The notes: generated from the sequence alone by a model not told the origin. 64,000 bases of DNA from Prolixibacteraceae bacterium JC049 (GCA_023369685.1 SACZ01000005.1:1-64000); one strand, 5' to 3'; positions 8,377 through 20,200 are shown, numbered from the stretch's first letter. A program made the numbers and translations.

Positions 8377-9792
8377 ATGATTACACTTCTAATTTCCATT
8401 GCAGCACTTATTGCGGGTTATTTTTTATACAGTCGTTTTTTAGATCGACTTATCAATATAGACGACTCTAATGTTACTCCTGCAATTAAATTAAGAGATA
8501 ATGTAGATTATCAACCAATTCCAACATGGAAGATTTTTACCATTCAATTTCTAAATATTGCGGGATTAGGGCCAATATTTGGAGCTATATTGGGAGCAAT
8601 GTATGGACCTGTTGCTTATGTGTGGATAGTTTTAGGGTGTATCTTCATGGGAGCTGCACACGATTATTTCTCAGGCGTAATATCTCTTCGCAATAATGGT
8701 TCAAGCGTTCCGGAAATGACTGGTAAGTATTTAGGTAAATTCTTCCAGCAATTTCTTCGAGTGTTTACTCTACTTCTACTTGTCTTTGTTGGTGTAGCTT
8801 TTGTAAATGGGCCTGCTGGCTTGTTGCATTCTTCTGTGGGTTTTAACCTACCTTTTTGGTTATCACTAATTTTTGTCTACTACTTAACTGCCACTCTCCT
8901 TCCTGTCAATAAATTAATTGCTAAAATATATCCATTCTTTGGTATTGTTCTTCTGGTTATGGCATTAATGGTTGGTGGTTATTTGATATTCAGCCCTATT
9001 CATATTGAAGAGATCTCATTCTCTCATTTTCAAAACCTGCACCATGCTCCAACTAAGAATATCCTATACCCGATGTTATTTATAGTAATCTCATGTGGAG
9101 CTATTTCAGGATTTCACTCTACTCAATCGCCTCTAATGGCTCGATGTTTAAAGAAAGAAAGTCATGCCCGCCCTGCATTTTATGGAGCTATGATTGCTGA
9201 AGGAATTGTCACTTTGATTTGGGCTACAGCTGCAATCAATTATTTTGGAGGAACTGAAGGACTAAACGAGACTTTTCTAGCAGGACATAATCCAGCTTGG
9301 GTTGTTAATGAGATATGCCAAACCTGGTTTGGTAAGTTTGGAGCAATAATTGCTATTATTGGGATTGTTGCCTGCCCTATTACCACTGGAGATACTGCCT
9401 TCAGAAGTGCTCGACTAACCTTAGCAGACATGCTTAAAATTCCTCAAGCTTCAATTAAAAGCAGACTTGTCGTTAGTATTCCATTATTTCTCGTTGGTTT
9501 CTTTTTGTCTCAACTCGACTTTTCCACCATCTGGAAATACTTAGGTATCTCAAATCAAATTCTTGCATCAATATTTCTTTGGACCTCGGCCATGTATCTT
9601 GTATCCATAAAGAAGTCGCATTGGTACATGAGTATTCCTGCTTTTATAATGACGACAATATGTGCTACTTACCTATTGATAGCTCCATATAAAAATGGAG
9701 GATTTGCTCTTCCCTCTACCTTAAGTTATTGTGCTGGTATAGTCTTCGGTTTAATATCTTTATTAATGTTTTTAAAAAAAGTAAATCAATAA
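8377..9792 (+). CDS. cstA: CstA-family carbon starvation / peptide-pyruvate transporter
   Basis: 471-residue polytopic inner-membrane protein with the hallmark CstA segment GLGPIFGAILGA at about residues 63-74, followed by GAAHDYFSGVISLRNNGSSVPE. The family carries peptides or pyruvate, with induction on carbon starvation in Escherichia coli. At 471 residues it is the short form found in many Bacteroidota, missing the long C-terminal extension of the about 700-residue enterobacterial protein. ISCGAISGFHSTQSP and CPITTGDTAFRSARL are further conserved CstA stretches. It sits alone between two terminator-bounded regions. The substrate in this organism cannot be read from the sequence. Confidence 0.9.
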   Translation: MITLLISIAALIAGYFLYSRFLDRLINIDDSNVTPAIKLRDNVDYQPIPTWKIFTIQFLNIAGLGPIFGAILGAMYGPVAYVWIVLGCIFMGAAHDYFSGVISLRNNGSSVPEMTGKYLGKFFQQFLRVFTLLLLVFVGVAFVNGPAGLLHSSVGFNLPFWLSLIFVYYLTATLLPVNKLIAKIYPFFGIVLLVMALMVGGYLIFSPIHIEEISFSHFQNLHHAPTKNILYPMLFIVISCGAISGFHSTQSPLMARCLKKESHARPAFYGAMIAEGIVTLIWATAAINYFGGTEGLNETFLAGHNPAWVVNEICQTWFGKFGAIIAIIGIVACPITTGDTAFRSARLTLADMLKIPQASIKSRLVVSIPLFLVGFFLSQLDFSTIWKYLGISNQILASIFLWTSAMYLVSIKKSHWYMSIPAFIMTTICATYLLIAPYKNGGFALPSTLSYCAGIVFGLISLLMFLKKVNQ

Positions 9793-9869
9793 CCCATAAA
9801 CTATTCTGTAATTTCCATTGTTTACAATTCTGCGCCCCTTTTGTATTAATGTTCTAATAGAATAAGGCT

Positions 9870-10304
9870 ATGGAGTATATAACAAAAATTGAAATTCAAC
9901 TTCCTCTGGAAAGAATAATTGAACTATTCGATAATCCCAACAATTTGAAGCTTTGGCAGCCTGAACTTATCTCTTTTGAACATTTGTCAGGTGAACCTGG
10001 TATGCCTGGTTCGCAGAGTAAATTACGATACCAAATGGGAAAGAGAAAAGTTGAAATGATTGAGACAATCACCCAAAGAGATCTCCCTCACACCTTTTGT
10101 GCTACCTACGAAGCCAAAGGGGTATATAACCTTCAAAAGAACTACTTCAAAGCAATTGACTCTCATTCTACCCAATGGACATGTCATAGTCAATTCCATT
10201 TTTCTGGTTTTATGAAAGCAATGGCATTCTTCATGCCCAAAGCATTTCAAAAGCAGACATTGCTATTCATGAATCGATTCAAAGATTTTGCTGAACAACA
10301 ATAA
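9870..10304 (+). CDS. SRPBCC (START/Bet v1-like) family protein
   Basis: 144 residues with the SRPBCC pattern: N-terminal strand ITKIEIQLPLERIIELFDNPNNLKLWQPEL, a central beta-sheet, and a long C-terminal helix (residues about 120-144, FQKQTLLFMNRFKDFAEQQ). Proteins of this fold bind hydrophobic ligands in a helix-grip cavity. The particular ligand is unknown. It is a soluble cytoplasmic protein with no signal peptide. The VOC gene follows after 23 bases and is probably cotranscribed. Confidence 0.8.
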   Translation: MEYITKIEIQLPLERIIELFDNPNNLKLWQPELISFEHLSGEPGMPGSQSKLRYQMGKRKVEMIETITQRDLPHTFCATYEAKGVYNLQKNYFKAIDSHSTQWTCHSQFHFSGFMKAMAFFMPKAFQKQTLLFMNRFKDFAEQQ

Positions 10305-10327
10305 ATAATATCACTTAAAATATCCTT

Positions 10328-10741
10328 ATGAATAAGACAGAAACTCAAATTGTACCTTATCTGAATTTCGATGGCAACTGCCTTGAGGCAATGCAATTCT
10401 ATACTGAAGTGTTCAATGGAAAGCTTGAAGTAATGCCTTTCTCGGAAGGTCCAATGGAAATTCCAGAATCAGAAAAAGATCGAGTAATGCATAGTCATCT
10501 GGTCTTTGGGAAAAATCAATTGATGGCATCTGATACCATGCCTGGCCAACCTTTTAGTCAGGGAAACACCTACTCTATTTCCATTTCTGAACCCGATTTG
10601 GAAAAAGCAAAATTCTTTTTTGAGAAATTATCAGAAGGAGGACATGTTATAATGCCATTTGAAAAGGCATTCTGGGGAGCCCACTTCGGAATGTTTTCCG
10701 ACAAATACGGAGTCAACTGGATGGTTAACACAGAGTCTTAA
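10328..10741 (+). CDS. VOC family (PhnB-like) protein
   Basis: 137 residues with the PhnB-type glyoxalase/VOC signature: PYLNFDGNCLEAMQFYTEVF at the N-terminus, a middle strand MHSHLVFGKNQLMASD, and the end WGAHFGMFSDKYGVNWMVN. The family forms paired beta-alpha-beta-beta-beta modules, often with a metal centre. Members of this subgroup have no assigned reaction. It pairs with the upstream SRPBCC gene. A bidirectional terminator follows immediately. Confidence 0.85.
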   Translation: MNKTETQIVPYLNFDGNCLEAMQFYTEVFNGKLEVMPFSEGPMEIPESEKDRVMHSHLVFGKNQLMASDTMPGQPFSQGNTYSISISEPDLEKAKFFFEKLSEGGHVIMPFEKAFWGAHFGMFSDKYGVNWMVNTES

Positions 10742-10743
10742 AT

Positions 10744-10786
10744 AAAAAATGGTCACACCTTTTACTGAGTGTGACCATTTTTTTTA
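10744..10786. terminator. Bidirectional terminator between convergent genes
   Basis: The stem AATGGTCACAC/GTGTGACCATT is flanked by an A-run on the left and eight Ts on the right, so it can terminate both the VOC gene (+) and the MATE gene (-). It overlaps the last codon of the MATE gene. Confidence 0.9.
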
Positions 10787-12133
10787 TTCTGCTCCTTCAA
10801 CCATTTTTAGACTTAAACGATTAAAGCGCCTATAGAATAATACCGAAGCTGTCCCCAGACCAGCTAGAAAACCAAACCATATTCCTTTGGGGCCAAAGCC
10901 CAATGGAAAAGTACACAGATAACTTACCGGTAATGCTACTACAATAAACGAAAGTAATGAGAAGTACATCGGTTTTTTCACGTCAGCTAATCCTCTCAAC
11001 GAAGCCAATGTTACCAGCTGTAATCCATCAAACAATTGGAAAACCGCTCCTACAATTAACAGATTAGATGTCAGTGCTATTACATCAACATCTTTCGTAT
11101 AAAGTGCCGGAATATGGTTTCTAAAAATAACAAACGATAAAGCCGTCATCGACATAAATGCCAATACCATATGTAATGACGCAAATACTGCCTTACGCAT
11201 TTCAACATAATTTCCTGCACCTAACTGATGTGAAACCCGGATAGTGGTTCCTTGTGCAACACCCGATGCTAGCATGAAGGTTAAACTAGCTACTCCTAAT
11301 GCAATCTGGTGGGCAGCAATTGGTACAGCTCCCAACCATCCCATCATAATGGAACCTAAACTAAATGCCATAACCTCAATTACCATCTGGGCACCAATTG
11401 GAATACCAACACTAAATAGGTTACGAATTCTGCTCCATTTAATTCCTGAAAACGATATATATTGCAAATATCTATTAAACTCTGTTTTCTTTAGGAATAC
11501 TACAAAAAACAGAATCGGCATTAATAATCGAGCTGTAAATGTGGCATAACCGGCTCCCATCAACCCATATGCTTCTACTCCAAACTTACCAAATATCAAT
11601 ATGTAGTTGAGCAGTATGTTTACCGCATTGGCAGTTAAAGTTACCACCATGGCTACTTTGGTATTTCCAATTCCTTCGGCAAACTGTTTAAACGAAAAAA
11701 ACAATAAAAATGGAATCATCGAAAATACCTGAACTAAATAGTAAGGAATAGCTAAATCGACGACCTCTTTGGGTTGTCCCATATCGTACATGAAAAATTT
11801 TACTCCAAACATTATTGCTGTAAGTAAAAGTCCCATTATCAGATTCACCATAATCGAATTCTGAAATAATTCTCCTGCACGTTTAAAATTCTTCTCTCCG
11901 AAGAATCGTCCTACCAAAGGTGTTAATCCAAACGAAAAGCCCATCCCAAAGATCAATCCATTTATAAAAACAGATCCTGCAAAAGATGCAGCAGCCAATT
12001 CATTCGTCCCAACATGTCCCACCATCATATTATCTACCTGCTGAACCATTACCTGTCCTGCCTGTGATAATACCACTGGAATAGCTACTTGTAAGTTCCT
12101 CTTATAAAAAGGGATATAATCTTTAAAGCTCAT
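10784..12133 (-). CDS. MATE family multidrug/Na+ antiporter
   Basis: 449 residues with about 12 predicted membrane helices. The N-terminal part shows the MATE signature (LSQAGQVMVQQVDNMMVGHVGTNELAAASFAGS, FGMGFSFGLTPLVGRFFGE) and the second half repeats it (SVGIPIGAQMVIEVMAFSLGSIMMGWLG). It resembles the NorM branch, which exports cationic drugs and dyes in exchange for Na+ or H+ across the inner membrane. The physiological substrate is unknown. A TATCTTTG promoter element lies 26-33 bases upstream of the start. Confidence 0.9.
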   Translation of the reverse strand: MSFKDYIPFYKRNLQVAIPVVLSQAGQVMVQQVDNMMVGHVGTNELAAASFAGSVFINGLIFGMGFSFGLTPLVGRFFGEKNFKRAGELFQNSIMVNLIMGLLLTAIMFGVKFFMYDMGQPKEVVDLAIPYYLVQVFSMIPFLLFFSFKQFAEGIGNTKVAMVVTLTANAVNILLNYILIFGKFGVEAYGLMGAGYATFTARLLMPILFFVVFLKKTEFNRYLQYISFSGIKWSRIRNLFSVGIPIGAQMVIEVMAFSLGSIMMGWLGAVPIAAHQIALGVASLTFMLASGVAQGTTIRVSHQLGAGNYVEMRKAVFASLHMVLAFMSMTALSFVIFRNHIPALYTKDVDVIALTSNLLIVGAVFQLFDGLQLVTLASLRGLADVKKPMYFSLLSFIVVALPVSYLCTFPLGFGPKGIWFGFLAGLGTASVLFYRRFNRLSLKMVEGAE

Positions 12134-12158
12134 TCAAATTTTGTTATAAAATCGAGCG

Positions 12159-12166
12159 CAAAGATA
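12159..12166 (-). promoter_or_regulatory. Bacteroidota -7 element (TATCTTTG) for the MATE gene
   Basis: It matches TAnnTTTG exactly on the - strand, 26 bases upstream of the MATE start codon. No clear TTG was seen at -33, so it would be a partial match. Confidence 0.5.
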
Positions 12167-12258
12167 ATCGAAGCATTTGAATAAACTACACCTCTTCAAT
12201 TATCCTTTACTAATCATCAATCAAATCAATGGAAATACTAATGGTGGGATTTTAATAA

Positions 12259-12288
12259 CAAAAAAAGGATCGGAAGCAGATCCGATCC
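12259..12288 (-). terminator. Second leftward terminator beyond the rpoC operon
   Basis: The 8-bp stem GGATCGGA/TCCGATCC with a 6-base loop is followed on the - strand by eight Ts. It is a strong intrinsic terminator with no annotated gene directly before it. Confidence 0.85.
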
Positions 12289-12491
12289 TACGCATACCAA
12301 CTCATTGAAACCTAAAAAACTTAAGTAAGTTAAGTTGTTACTTTAAAAGTGTATCAACCAATTACTACTTAATTAAACTGACTTTTGTCATATTAGTTAC
12401 AGGTATTATTGCTGTTTTGCATAGAAATCTCACCAATTTTAACATTCCTTAACATTTTCTTTCAAAATATTAATCGCGAATGTTCGAAAAT

Positions 12492-12526
12492 AAAAAATGG
12501 GAACCCTTTATGAGTTCCCATTTTAT
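12492..12526 (-). terminator. Terminator of the rpoB-rpoC-DUF3467 transcript
   Basis: The stem AAAATGGGAAC/GTTCCCATTTT has a 10-base loop and a T-rich tail on the - strand. It lies 20 bases after the DUF3467 stop codon. Confidence 0.85.
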
Positions 12527-12546
12527 TATATCTAGTATCTATCGAG

Positions 12547-12870
12547 TTATGCTTCTCCGGCAGGACCAAAATTCATTGGTGGCATCATTGGAGGCATAGC
12601 ACCTTCATCGCCAACATTTTTAATTGGACCATTAGCAGCCTCGAATTTTGCAATATTGTCTTGTAATGCAAGCATTAAACGCTTAGCATGTTCTGGTGTC
12701 AATATTACTCTCGACTTTACATTGGCCTTAGGAATACCAGGCATAATGCGAACAAAGTCAAGCACAAATTCCGAGGATGAATGAGTGATGATAGCTAAGT
12801 TGGAATAAGTTCCTTCTGCTACTTCTTCACTCAACTCAATATTCAATTGTTGTTGCTTATCGTCAGCCAT
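12547..12870 (-). CDS. DUF3467 family protein
   Basis: 107 residues. The core (residues about 8-80) matches the DUF3467 family: ELSEEVAEGTYSNLAIITHS, FVLDFVRIMPGIPKANVKSR and LTPEHAKRLMLALQDNIAKFE. The tail is Met/Pro-rich (MPPMMPPMNFGP). It starts 11 bases after the rpoC stop codon and is transcribed with it, as in many Bacteroidota. The function is not established. The position suggests a role linked to RNA polymerase or its expression, but that is inference. Confidence 0.85.
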   Translation of the reverse strand: MADDKQQQLNIELSEEVAEGTYSNLAIITHSSSEFVLDFVRIMPGIPKANVKSRVILTPEHAKRLMLALQDNIAKFEAANGPIKNVGDEGAMPPMMPPMNFGPAGEA

Positions 12871-12881
12871 AATAATTGCGA

Positions 12882-15800
12882 CTATTGATTATCAACTAAA
12901 CGTTCGTACTCTTCTTTCGAACCAACAACTAGGTTTTTGAATTCACGCAAACCAGTACCAGCAGGAATCAAGTGACCACAGATTACATTTTCTTTCAATC
13001 CGTTCAACTGGTCAACTTTACCTTGGATAGCTGCTTCGTTCAATACTTTTGTTGTTTCCTGGAACGATGCTGCCGACATCCAACTTGTTGTTTGAAGTGC
13101 AGCACGAGTAATTCCTTGAAGTACCTGACGTGATGTTGCTGGAATAGCTTCACGAGATTCAATAGTATTCAAGTCACGACGCTTCAACTGAGAATTTTCA
13201 TCACGTAAACGACGAGCAGTTACAATCTGTCCGGCTTTCAATGTTTCAGAATCACCTGGATCAACTACTACACGTTTGTCGTAAATCCAATCGTTTTCTT
13301 GCATGAAATCGATCTTATCAACAATCTGCTTCTCTAGGAAACGAGTATCACCAGCATCTTCAATATCTACCTTACGCATCATCTGACGAACGATAACCTC
13401 GAAGTGTTTGTCGTTAATCTTCACACCCTGCATACGGTATACATCCTGTACTTCGTTTACAATGTAATCTTGTACTGCCGATGGCCCTTTAATTGATAAG
13501 ATATCTCCAGGAGTAATAGCTCCATCAGAAAGTGGAGTACCCGCACGGATATAATCGTTTTCTTGAACAAGAATCTGACGTGATAGAGGTACAAGATACT
13601 TCTTCACATCGCCAGTTTTCGATGTAACGATAATCTCGCGGTTACCACGCTTAATTTTACCCAATGAGATCTCTCCATCGATTTCAGAAACAACTGCTGG
13701 GTTAGATGGATTACGTGCCTCGAATAACTCGGTAACACGTGGAAGACCCCCGGTAATATCGCCTGCTTTACCAGCAGAACGTGGAATCTTAACAAGAACC
13801 TGACCCGACTTAACCACATCGCCTTCATCAACTGACATGTGACCTCCCACAGGTAAGTTGTATGAACGAATGATGTTTCCATCTTCGTCAAGGATACGTA
13901 ATGCTGGGTTTTTCGTCTTATCACGAGTTTCAGTAATTACTTTCTCTTTAAATCCGGTTTGCTCATCCGATTCTTCACGATAGTTAACACCGTCAACCAT
14001 GTTTTCGAATACAGCCTTACCGTTAAATTCAGAAATAATTACACCGTTATATGGGTCCCATTCACAGACTGTAGTTCCCTTAGTAATTTCGATACCATTC
14101 TTAATGAATAATTTCGAACCGTAAGGAATCTGGTGATTAGATAGTGCAATTCCAGTATTCTTATCGATTACTTTCAATTCAGCCAAACGACTGATTACAA
14201 TATCTACAGTTGTTCCATCTTCTTCTGTGAAAGGAACTGTTTTCAATTCTTCAATCTCTGCGATACCGTCGTACTTCGTTACAACAGTTGACTGAGTAGA
14301 AACGTTACCCGCGATACCCCCTACGTGGAACGTACGAAGTGTAAGCTGAGTACCCGGTTCACCAATCGACTGTGCAGCGATAACACCTACAGCCTCACCG
14401 TGCTGAACAGCAGCTCCAGTAGCCATGCTTCGACCGTAACATTTGGCACAAACACCAACTTTAGTCTCACAAGTAAGTACCGAACGAATTTCTATAGATT
14501 CAATTGGAGATGCTTCAATTTCTTTCGCAATCTCTTCTGTAATAATGTCACCCGACTTGACAATTAACTTTCCGCTAATTGGATCGTATACATCGTGTAC
14601 AGTTGTACGACCAACGATACGTTCTTCCAAAGAAGCAACAATTTCCTCGTTGTTCTTAACAGCAGTAGCAGTCATACCACGCAATGTACCACAATCGTCT
14701 TCTGTAATAATTACATCTTGTGCAACATCTACCAAACGACGAGTAAGGTATCCTGCATCGGCAGTTTTAAGTGCGGTATCGGCCAAACCTTTACGAGCAC
14801 CGTGAGTAGAGATAAAGTACTCTAGTACCGATAGACCTTCTTTAAAGTTCGCCAAAATCGGGTTCTCAATAATCTGAGCTGTTGTTGCACCAGACTTCTG
14901 TGGTTTGGCCATCAGACCACGCATACCACACAACTGACGAATCTGCTCTTTCGAACCACGGGCTCCAGAATCCAACATCATATAAACTGAGTTAAATCCT
15001 TGGCGGTCGGTACTCAAAGTTTTCATTACCGATTGAGTCAATCGAGCATTGGCATGTGTCCAAGTATCAATTACCTGGTTGTAACGCTCGTTGTTGGTAA
15101 TGAATCCCATGTTATAGTTAGCATTAATCTCTTCGATCTCTTGGTATCCTTCTTCAACCATCTCTTTCTTATCCTCAGGAATAACAACGTCACCCAAGTT
15201 GAAAGATAGACCACCACGGTATGCCATTTTGTATCCTACACTCTTGATATCATCCAAGAATTTAGAAGTAACAGCATTGTTGGTTTTCTTTAAGATTAAT
15301 GCGATAATATCGCGTAATGCTTTTTTAGTAAGAAGTGCGTTAATGTAACCAGCTTCGCGAGGTACCATTTCGTTGAATAGAATTCGACCAATAGTAGTCT
15401 CAATAATCTTAGTTACATATGTTCCGTCTGCTTCACGATCTTCTAAGCGACACTTCACTACAGAGTGTAGTTCCGCTTTCTTTTCGTTATAAGCAATAAT
15501 TGCCTCTTCGGCAGAATAGAATGTTAAGCCTTCACCTTTTGCTCCTTTACGATGCTTAGTCATGTAGTAAAGACCCAATACCATATCCTGAGAAGGAACT
15601 GTTACTGGTGCACCGTTTGCAGGGTTCAACAAGTTATGAGAAGCTAACATCAACATCTGTGCTTCCAAAATTGCTGCATTTCCAAGAGGAAGGTGAACTG
15701 CCATCTGGTCACCGTCGAAGTCGGCGTTAAATCCAGTACATACCAGCGGGTGCAACTGAATTGCTTTACCTTCTACCAATACTGGCTGGAATGCCTGAAT

Positions 15801-17135
15801 TGATAAACGGTGAAGAGTAGGAGCACGGTTTAGCATAACAGGGTGTCCTTTCAATACGTTTTCCAAGATATCCCAAACAACAGGATCACGACGGTCAACG
15901 ATTTTCTTAGCCGACTTTACGGTCTTAACGATTCCGCGCTCAATCAGCTTACGAATAATGAAAGGTTTGTATAGCTCTGCAGCCATTCCTTTAGGAAGAC
16001 CACATTCGTGAATTTTAAGTGTTGGTCCAACAACAATTACCGAACGTGCTGAATAGTCAACACGCTTACCTAACAAGTTCTGACGGAAACGACCTTGCTT
16101 ACCTTTCAATGAATCAGAAAGTGATTTCAATGCACGGTTATTTTCTGTCTTAACAGCGTTAGATTTTCTTGAGTTGTCGAATAATGAATCCACCGATTCT
16201 TGAAGCATACGCTTCTCGTTACGCAAGATTACCTCAGGAGCTTTGATCTCAATCAAACGCTTCAAACGGTTGTTACGGATAATTACACGACGGTAAAGGT
16301 CGTTCAAATCCGAAGTTGCGAAACGTCCACCATCTAGAGGTACCAATGGACGCAAATCTGGTGGAATTACCGGAACCACCTTAACGATCATCCACTCTGG
16401 GCGGTTGATGTTTTTGCTGGCACGGAATGCTTCAACCACCTGCAAACGCTTCAATGCTTCGTTTTTACGTTGCTGTGAAGTTTCTGTATTTGCTTTATGG
16501 CGAAGTGTATATGATAGGCTGTCCAAATCGATACGCTCTAACAACATGTAAAGCGCTTCACCACCCATTTTAGCGATGAATTTATTTGGATCATCATCAT
16601 CCAAGAATTGGTTGTCTTTTGGAAGTGCATCCAAAATATCTAAATACTCCTCTTCTGTTAAGAAGTCGAAGTTTTTAATTCCATCTTGAGCTTTGATACC
16701 TGCATTAATTACTACGTAACGTTCGTAATAAATAATCGTTTCCAACTTCTTTGTTGGTAAACCTAGCAAGTAACCAATTTTATTAGGTAGTGATTTGAAA
16801 TACCAAATGTGTGCTACAGGAACCACCAATGAGATGTGTCCCATTCTTTCGCGACGTACTTTCTTTTCAGTCACTTCAACACCACATCGGTCACAAACAA
16901 TACCTCTATATCGAATACGCTTGTATTTTCCACAGTGACATTCGTAATCCTTTACAGGACCGAAAATGCGCTCGCAGAAAAGACCATCGCGCTCAGGCTT
17001 GTATGTACGGTAATTGATCGTTTCAGGCTTAAGTACTTCCCCGTGCGATCTTTCTAGAATTTCTTCTGGAGAAGAAAGACTGATAGATAGTTTCGAAAAG
17101 TTACTTTTTACCTTATTATCTCTTCTGAATGCCAT
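12882..17135 (-). CDS. rpoC: DNA-directed RNA polymerase subunit beta'
   Basis: 1417 residues, full length for a Bacteroidota beta' subunit. The N-terminal zinc-binding site is C66, C68, C81, C84 (ECHCG...CDRCG). The catalytic NADFDGDQ loop, whose three Asp residues hold the active-site Mg2+, is near residue 470. The second zinc site is visible as [13 protein letters not shown], and the bridge/trigger region contains [20 protein letters not shown]. With RpoB it forms the active-site cleft of the core enzyme. It lies 74 bases downstream of rpoB, and that spacer carries a hairpin. All key residues appear intact. Confidence 0.98.
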   Translation of the reverse strand: MAFRRDNKVKSNFSKLSISLSSPEEILERSHGEVLKPETINYRTYKPERDGLFCERIFGPVKDYECHCGKYKRIRYRGIVCDRCGVEVTEKKVRRERMGHISLVVPVAHIWYFKSLPNKIGYLLGLPTKKLETIIYYERYVVINAGIKAQDGIKNFDFLTEEEYLDILDALPKDNQFLDDDDPNKFIAKMGGEALYMLLERIDLDSLSYTLRHKANTETSQQRKNEALKRLQVVEAFRASKNINRPEWMIVKVVPVIPPDLRPLVPLDGGRFATSDLNDLYRRVIIRNNRLKRLIEIKAPEVILRNEKRMLQESVDSLFDNSRKSNAVKTENNRALKSLSDSLKGKQGRFRQNLLGKRVDYSARSVIVVGPTLKIHECGLPKGMAAELYKPFIIRKLIERGIVKTVKSAKKIVDRRDPVVWDILENVLKGHPVMLNRAPTLHRLSIQAFQPVLVEGKAIQLHPLVCTGFNADFDGDQMAVHLPLGNAAILEAQMLMLASHNLLNPANGAPVTVPSQDMVLGLYYMTKHRKGAKGEGLTFYSAEEAIIAYNEKKAELHSVVKCRLEDREADGTYVTKIIETTIGRILFNEMVPREAGYINALLTKKALRDIIALILKKTNNAVTSKFLDDIKSVGYKMAYRGGLSFNLGDVVIPEDKKEMVEEGYQEIEEINANYNMGFITNNERYNQVIDTWTHANARLTQSVMKTLSTDRQGFNSVYMMLDSGARGSKEQIRQLCGMRGLMAKPQKSGATTAQIIENPILANFKEGLSVLEYFISTHGARKGLADTALKTADAGYLTRRLVDVAQDVIITEDDCGTLRGMTATAVKNNEEIVASLEERIVGRTTVHDVYDPISGKLIVKSGDIITEEIAKEIEASPIESIEIRSVLTCETKVGVCAKCYGRSMATGAAVQHGEAVGVIAAQSIGEPGTQLTLRTFHVGGIAGNVSTQSTVVTKYDGIAEIEELKTVPFTEEDGTTVDIVISRLAELKVIDKNTGIALSNHQIPYGSKLFIKNGIEITKGTTVCEWDPYNGVIISEFNGKAVFENMVDGVNYREESDEQTGFKEKVITETRDKTKNPALRILDEDGNIIRSYNLPVGGHMSVDEGDVVKSGQVLVKIPRSAGKAGDITGGLPRVTELFEARNPSNPAVVSEIDGEISLGKIKRGNREIIVTSKTGDVKKYLVPLSRQILVQENDYIRAGTPLSDGAITPGDILSIKGPSAVQDYIVNEVQDVYRMQGVKINDKHFEVIVRQMMRKVDIEDAGDTRFLEKQIVDKIDFMQENDWIYDKRVVVDPGDSETLKAGQIVTARRLRDENSQLKRRDLNTIESREAIPATSRQVLQGITRAALQTTSWMSAASFQETTKVLNEAAIQGKVDQLNGLKENVICGHLIPAGTGLREFKNLVVGSKEEYERLVDNQ

Positions 17136-17175
17136 ATTCTTTCGAGTATATTCTGATTAAATTCAAATGAAAATC

Positions 17176-17199
17176 CCGGGACAAGTTACCCTGCCCCGG
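17176..17199 (-). other. GC-rich hairpin in the rpoB-rpoC spacer
   Basis: Arms 17176-17183 and 17192-17199 form 8 bp (CCGGGGCA/TGTCCCGG on the - strand, one G-U) with an 8-base loop. The following - strand bases are GATTTTCATTT, a poor terminator tail. A partial attenuator or an RNA-processing/stability element is likely. Confidence 0.6.
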
Positions 17200-17209
17200 T
17201 ATATATCGT

Positions 17210-20200
17210 TTAGTCAAGATTTACACTTAAACCTAAACCTCTAAGTTCGTGTAGCAATACATTTAACGATTCTGGAATACCAGGCTGTGGCATTGGATCG
17301 CCTTTAACAATTGCTTCGTAAGCTTTAGCACGACCGATAACATCATCGGACTTAACAGTTAAGATTTCCTGAAGGATATGCGATGCACCGAATGCTTCCA
17401 GTGCCCAAACTTCCATCTCTCCAAAACGCTGGCCACCAAACTGTGCTTTACCTCCAAGAGGCTGCTGAGTAATCAACGAGTAAGGTCCGATAGAACGTGC
17501 GTGCATCTTATCTTCAACCATGTGTCCTAGTTTCAACATGTAGATAATACCTACAGTTGCTGGCTGGTCAAATGGCTCTCCGGTTTCACCGTCGATAAGA
17601 TTTGCGCGACCGAATGCAGGAACACCTGCTTTATCAGTCAATTCAGTAATCTCTTCCAAAGAAGCACCGTCGAAAATTGGAGTAGCAAACTTCTCACCCA
17701 ATTCTTTACCAGCCCATCCTAGTACAGTTTCGTAAATCTGTCCAAGGTTCATACGAGAAGGTACACCTAGTGGGTTAAGAACAATGTCTACTGGAGTTCC
17801 GTCAGGCAAGAATGGCATATCTTCGGCACGAACAACACGTGATACAATACCTTTGTTACCGTGACGTCCTGCCATCTTATCACCAATCTGTAGTTTACGT
17901 TTCTTAGCGATGTAAACTTTTGCTAACTGAATGATACCTGCAGGAAGCTCATCACCAATTGTTACATTGTAGCGCTTACGCTTAGCAACAGCTTCAGCTT
18001 CTTTTGTTTTAATAATGTAGTTACCAATAACCTTAGCGATTAGCTCGTTTTTATGGCTATCAGTAGTCCACTTATTAGGATTCACATTCAAGTAGTCAAT
18101 TTCTTGCAATTGCTTCAATGTGAATTTAGTTCCTTTCGAAATTAAATCAACACCGAAGTAATCTTTTACTCCTTGAGATGTTTTTCCGTTCACCAATTCG
18201 AAAACTTTGTCCACTAACTTGGCTTTCAATCCTGACATTTCTCTATCGAATTCGTCATCGATTTGCTCCAATAGTGGTTTAGAAGCCGATTTAGTTGCTT
18301 TTTTATCCTTCATGATACGAGAGAACAACTTCTTGTCGATAACAGTTCCCTGTAGTGAAGGAGATGCTTTAAGTGATGCATCTTTCACATCACCAGCTTT
18401 ATCACCGAAGATTGCACGAAGTAGTTTCTCTTCTGGAGAAGGATCTGATTCTCCTTTAGGAGTAATCTTACCAATTAGAATATCTCCAGGTTTAACCTCT
18501 GCACCAATACGGATCAATCCGTTTTCGTCAAGGTTACGAGTCGCTTCTTCACTAACGTTAGGAATATCAGAAGTAAATTCTTCCAATCCTCGTTTAGTGT
18601 CACGTACCTCCAATGAGTATTCGTCTACGTGAATTGATGTATAAACATCTTCGCGAACAATACGCTCAGAAATTACAATCGCATCCTCGTAGTTATATCC
18701 CTGCCATGGCATAAATGCCACTTTAAGGTTACGTCCCAGTGCCAACTCTCCCATTTCGGTTGCATAACCATCGGTTAAGATTTGACCTTCAATCACACGC
18801 TGTCCTTTAACAACGATAGGCTTAAGGTCGATGGTTGTACTTTGGTTGGTTTTCTGGTATTTTTTCAGTCTATAAGATTTAACTGCACTATCGAAGTTAA
18901 CAAATGCCTCTTCTTCAGTTTGGTCGTAACGGATTGTAATTTCAGTTGCATCAGCAGCTTCAACCACACCGGCACCTTCAGCCTGAATCATTACACGAGA
19001 GTCATAAGCAACACGTCCTTCCAATCCTGTTCCTACGATAGGAGCTTCAGGGCGTAATAATGGAACTGCCTGGCGCATCATGTTCGATCCCATCAGTGCA
19101 CGGTTGGCATCATCGTGCTCAAGGAAAGTAATAAGTGATGCAGCCATAGAAGCAATCTGGTTAGGACCTACGTCCATCAAATCAACTTCTCCTTTTTCTG
19201 GAAGAGGGTAGTCACCATCTAAACGAGCTTTTACTTTATCGTTAATGAAGTGTCCTTCAATATCGATAGGAGCATTGGCCTGAGCAATAACTAATCCTTC
19301 TTCTTCTTCTGCAGTTAAATAATCAACTCCTTCAGTAGTCATATTAACCTGACCTTCTTTCACCTTACGGTAAGGAGTCGAGATAAAACCAAGATCAGTA
19401 ATCTTAGCAAATACACACAATGACGAAATCAGACCAATGTTCGGACCTTCAGGAGTCTCAATTGGACACAAACGACCGTAGTGTGTAAAGTGAACGTCTC
19501 GCACCTCGAAACCGGCACGTTCACGAGATAGACCACCAGGTCCAAGAGCCGACATACGACGTTTGTGCGTCATCTCAGCCAATGGGTTGGTCTGATCCAT
19601 GAATTGCGATAGAGCATTTGTTCCGAAGAAAGAGTTGATAACTGATGACAATGTCTTCGAATTAATCAAATCGATAGGAGTAAATACCTCGTTATCGCGA
19701 ACATTCATTCGTTCACGAATAGTTCTGGCCATACGAGCCAAACCTACTCCGAACTGGTTATATATTTGTTCTCCAACGGTACGAACACGACGGTTACTTA
19801 AGTGGTCGATATCATCCACGTCGGTTTTCGAGTTGATCAATTTAATGAGATACTTAATGATCTCAATAATGTCTTCTTTCGTAAGTACTTTAACATCTTC
19901 GATGTTTAGACCTAGCTTCTTATTGATACGGTAACGACCTACGTCTCCAAGATCGTAACGCTTATCTGAGAAGAACAAGTTATGAATCACCTCGCGAGCT
20001 GTAGGCTCATCTGGCGGCTCTGAGTTACGAAGCTGACGGTAGATGTGTAATACAGCTTCCTTTTCAGAGTTACTTGGGTCTTTCTGTAAAGTATTGTAGA
20101 TAATTGCAAAGTCTTGAAGATTTTGATCTTCTTTGTGCAACAAGATAGTTTTAGCTCCTGATTCTAAAATCTCTTCGATATGCTCGTTTTCGATAATAGT

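Larger units (their letters stand above)
12134..12546. other. 413-bp spacer between the rpo cluster and the MATE gene
   Basis: There is no supported coding sequence. It contains the MATE promoter element and two separate - strand terminators about 200 bases apart (12492-12526 and 12259-12288). The stretch between the two terminators is discussed as a possible small RNA. Confidence 0.6.
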
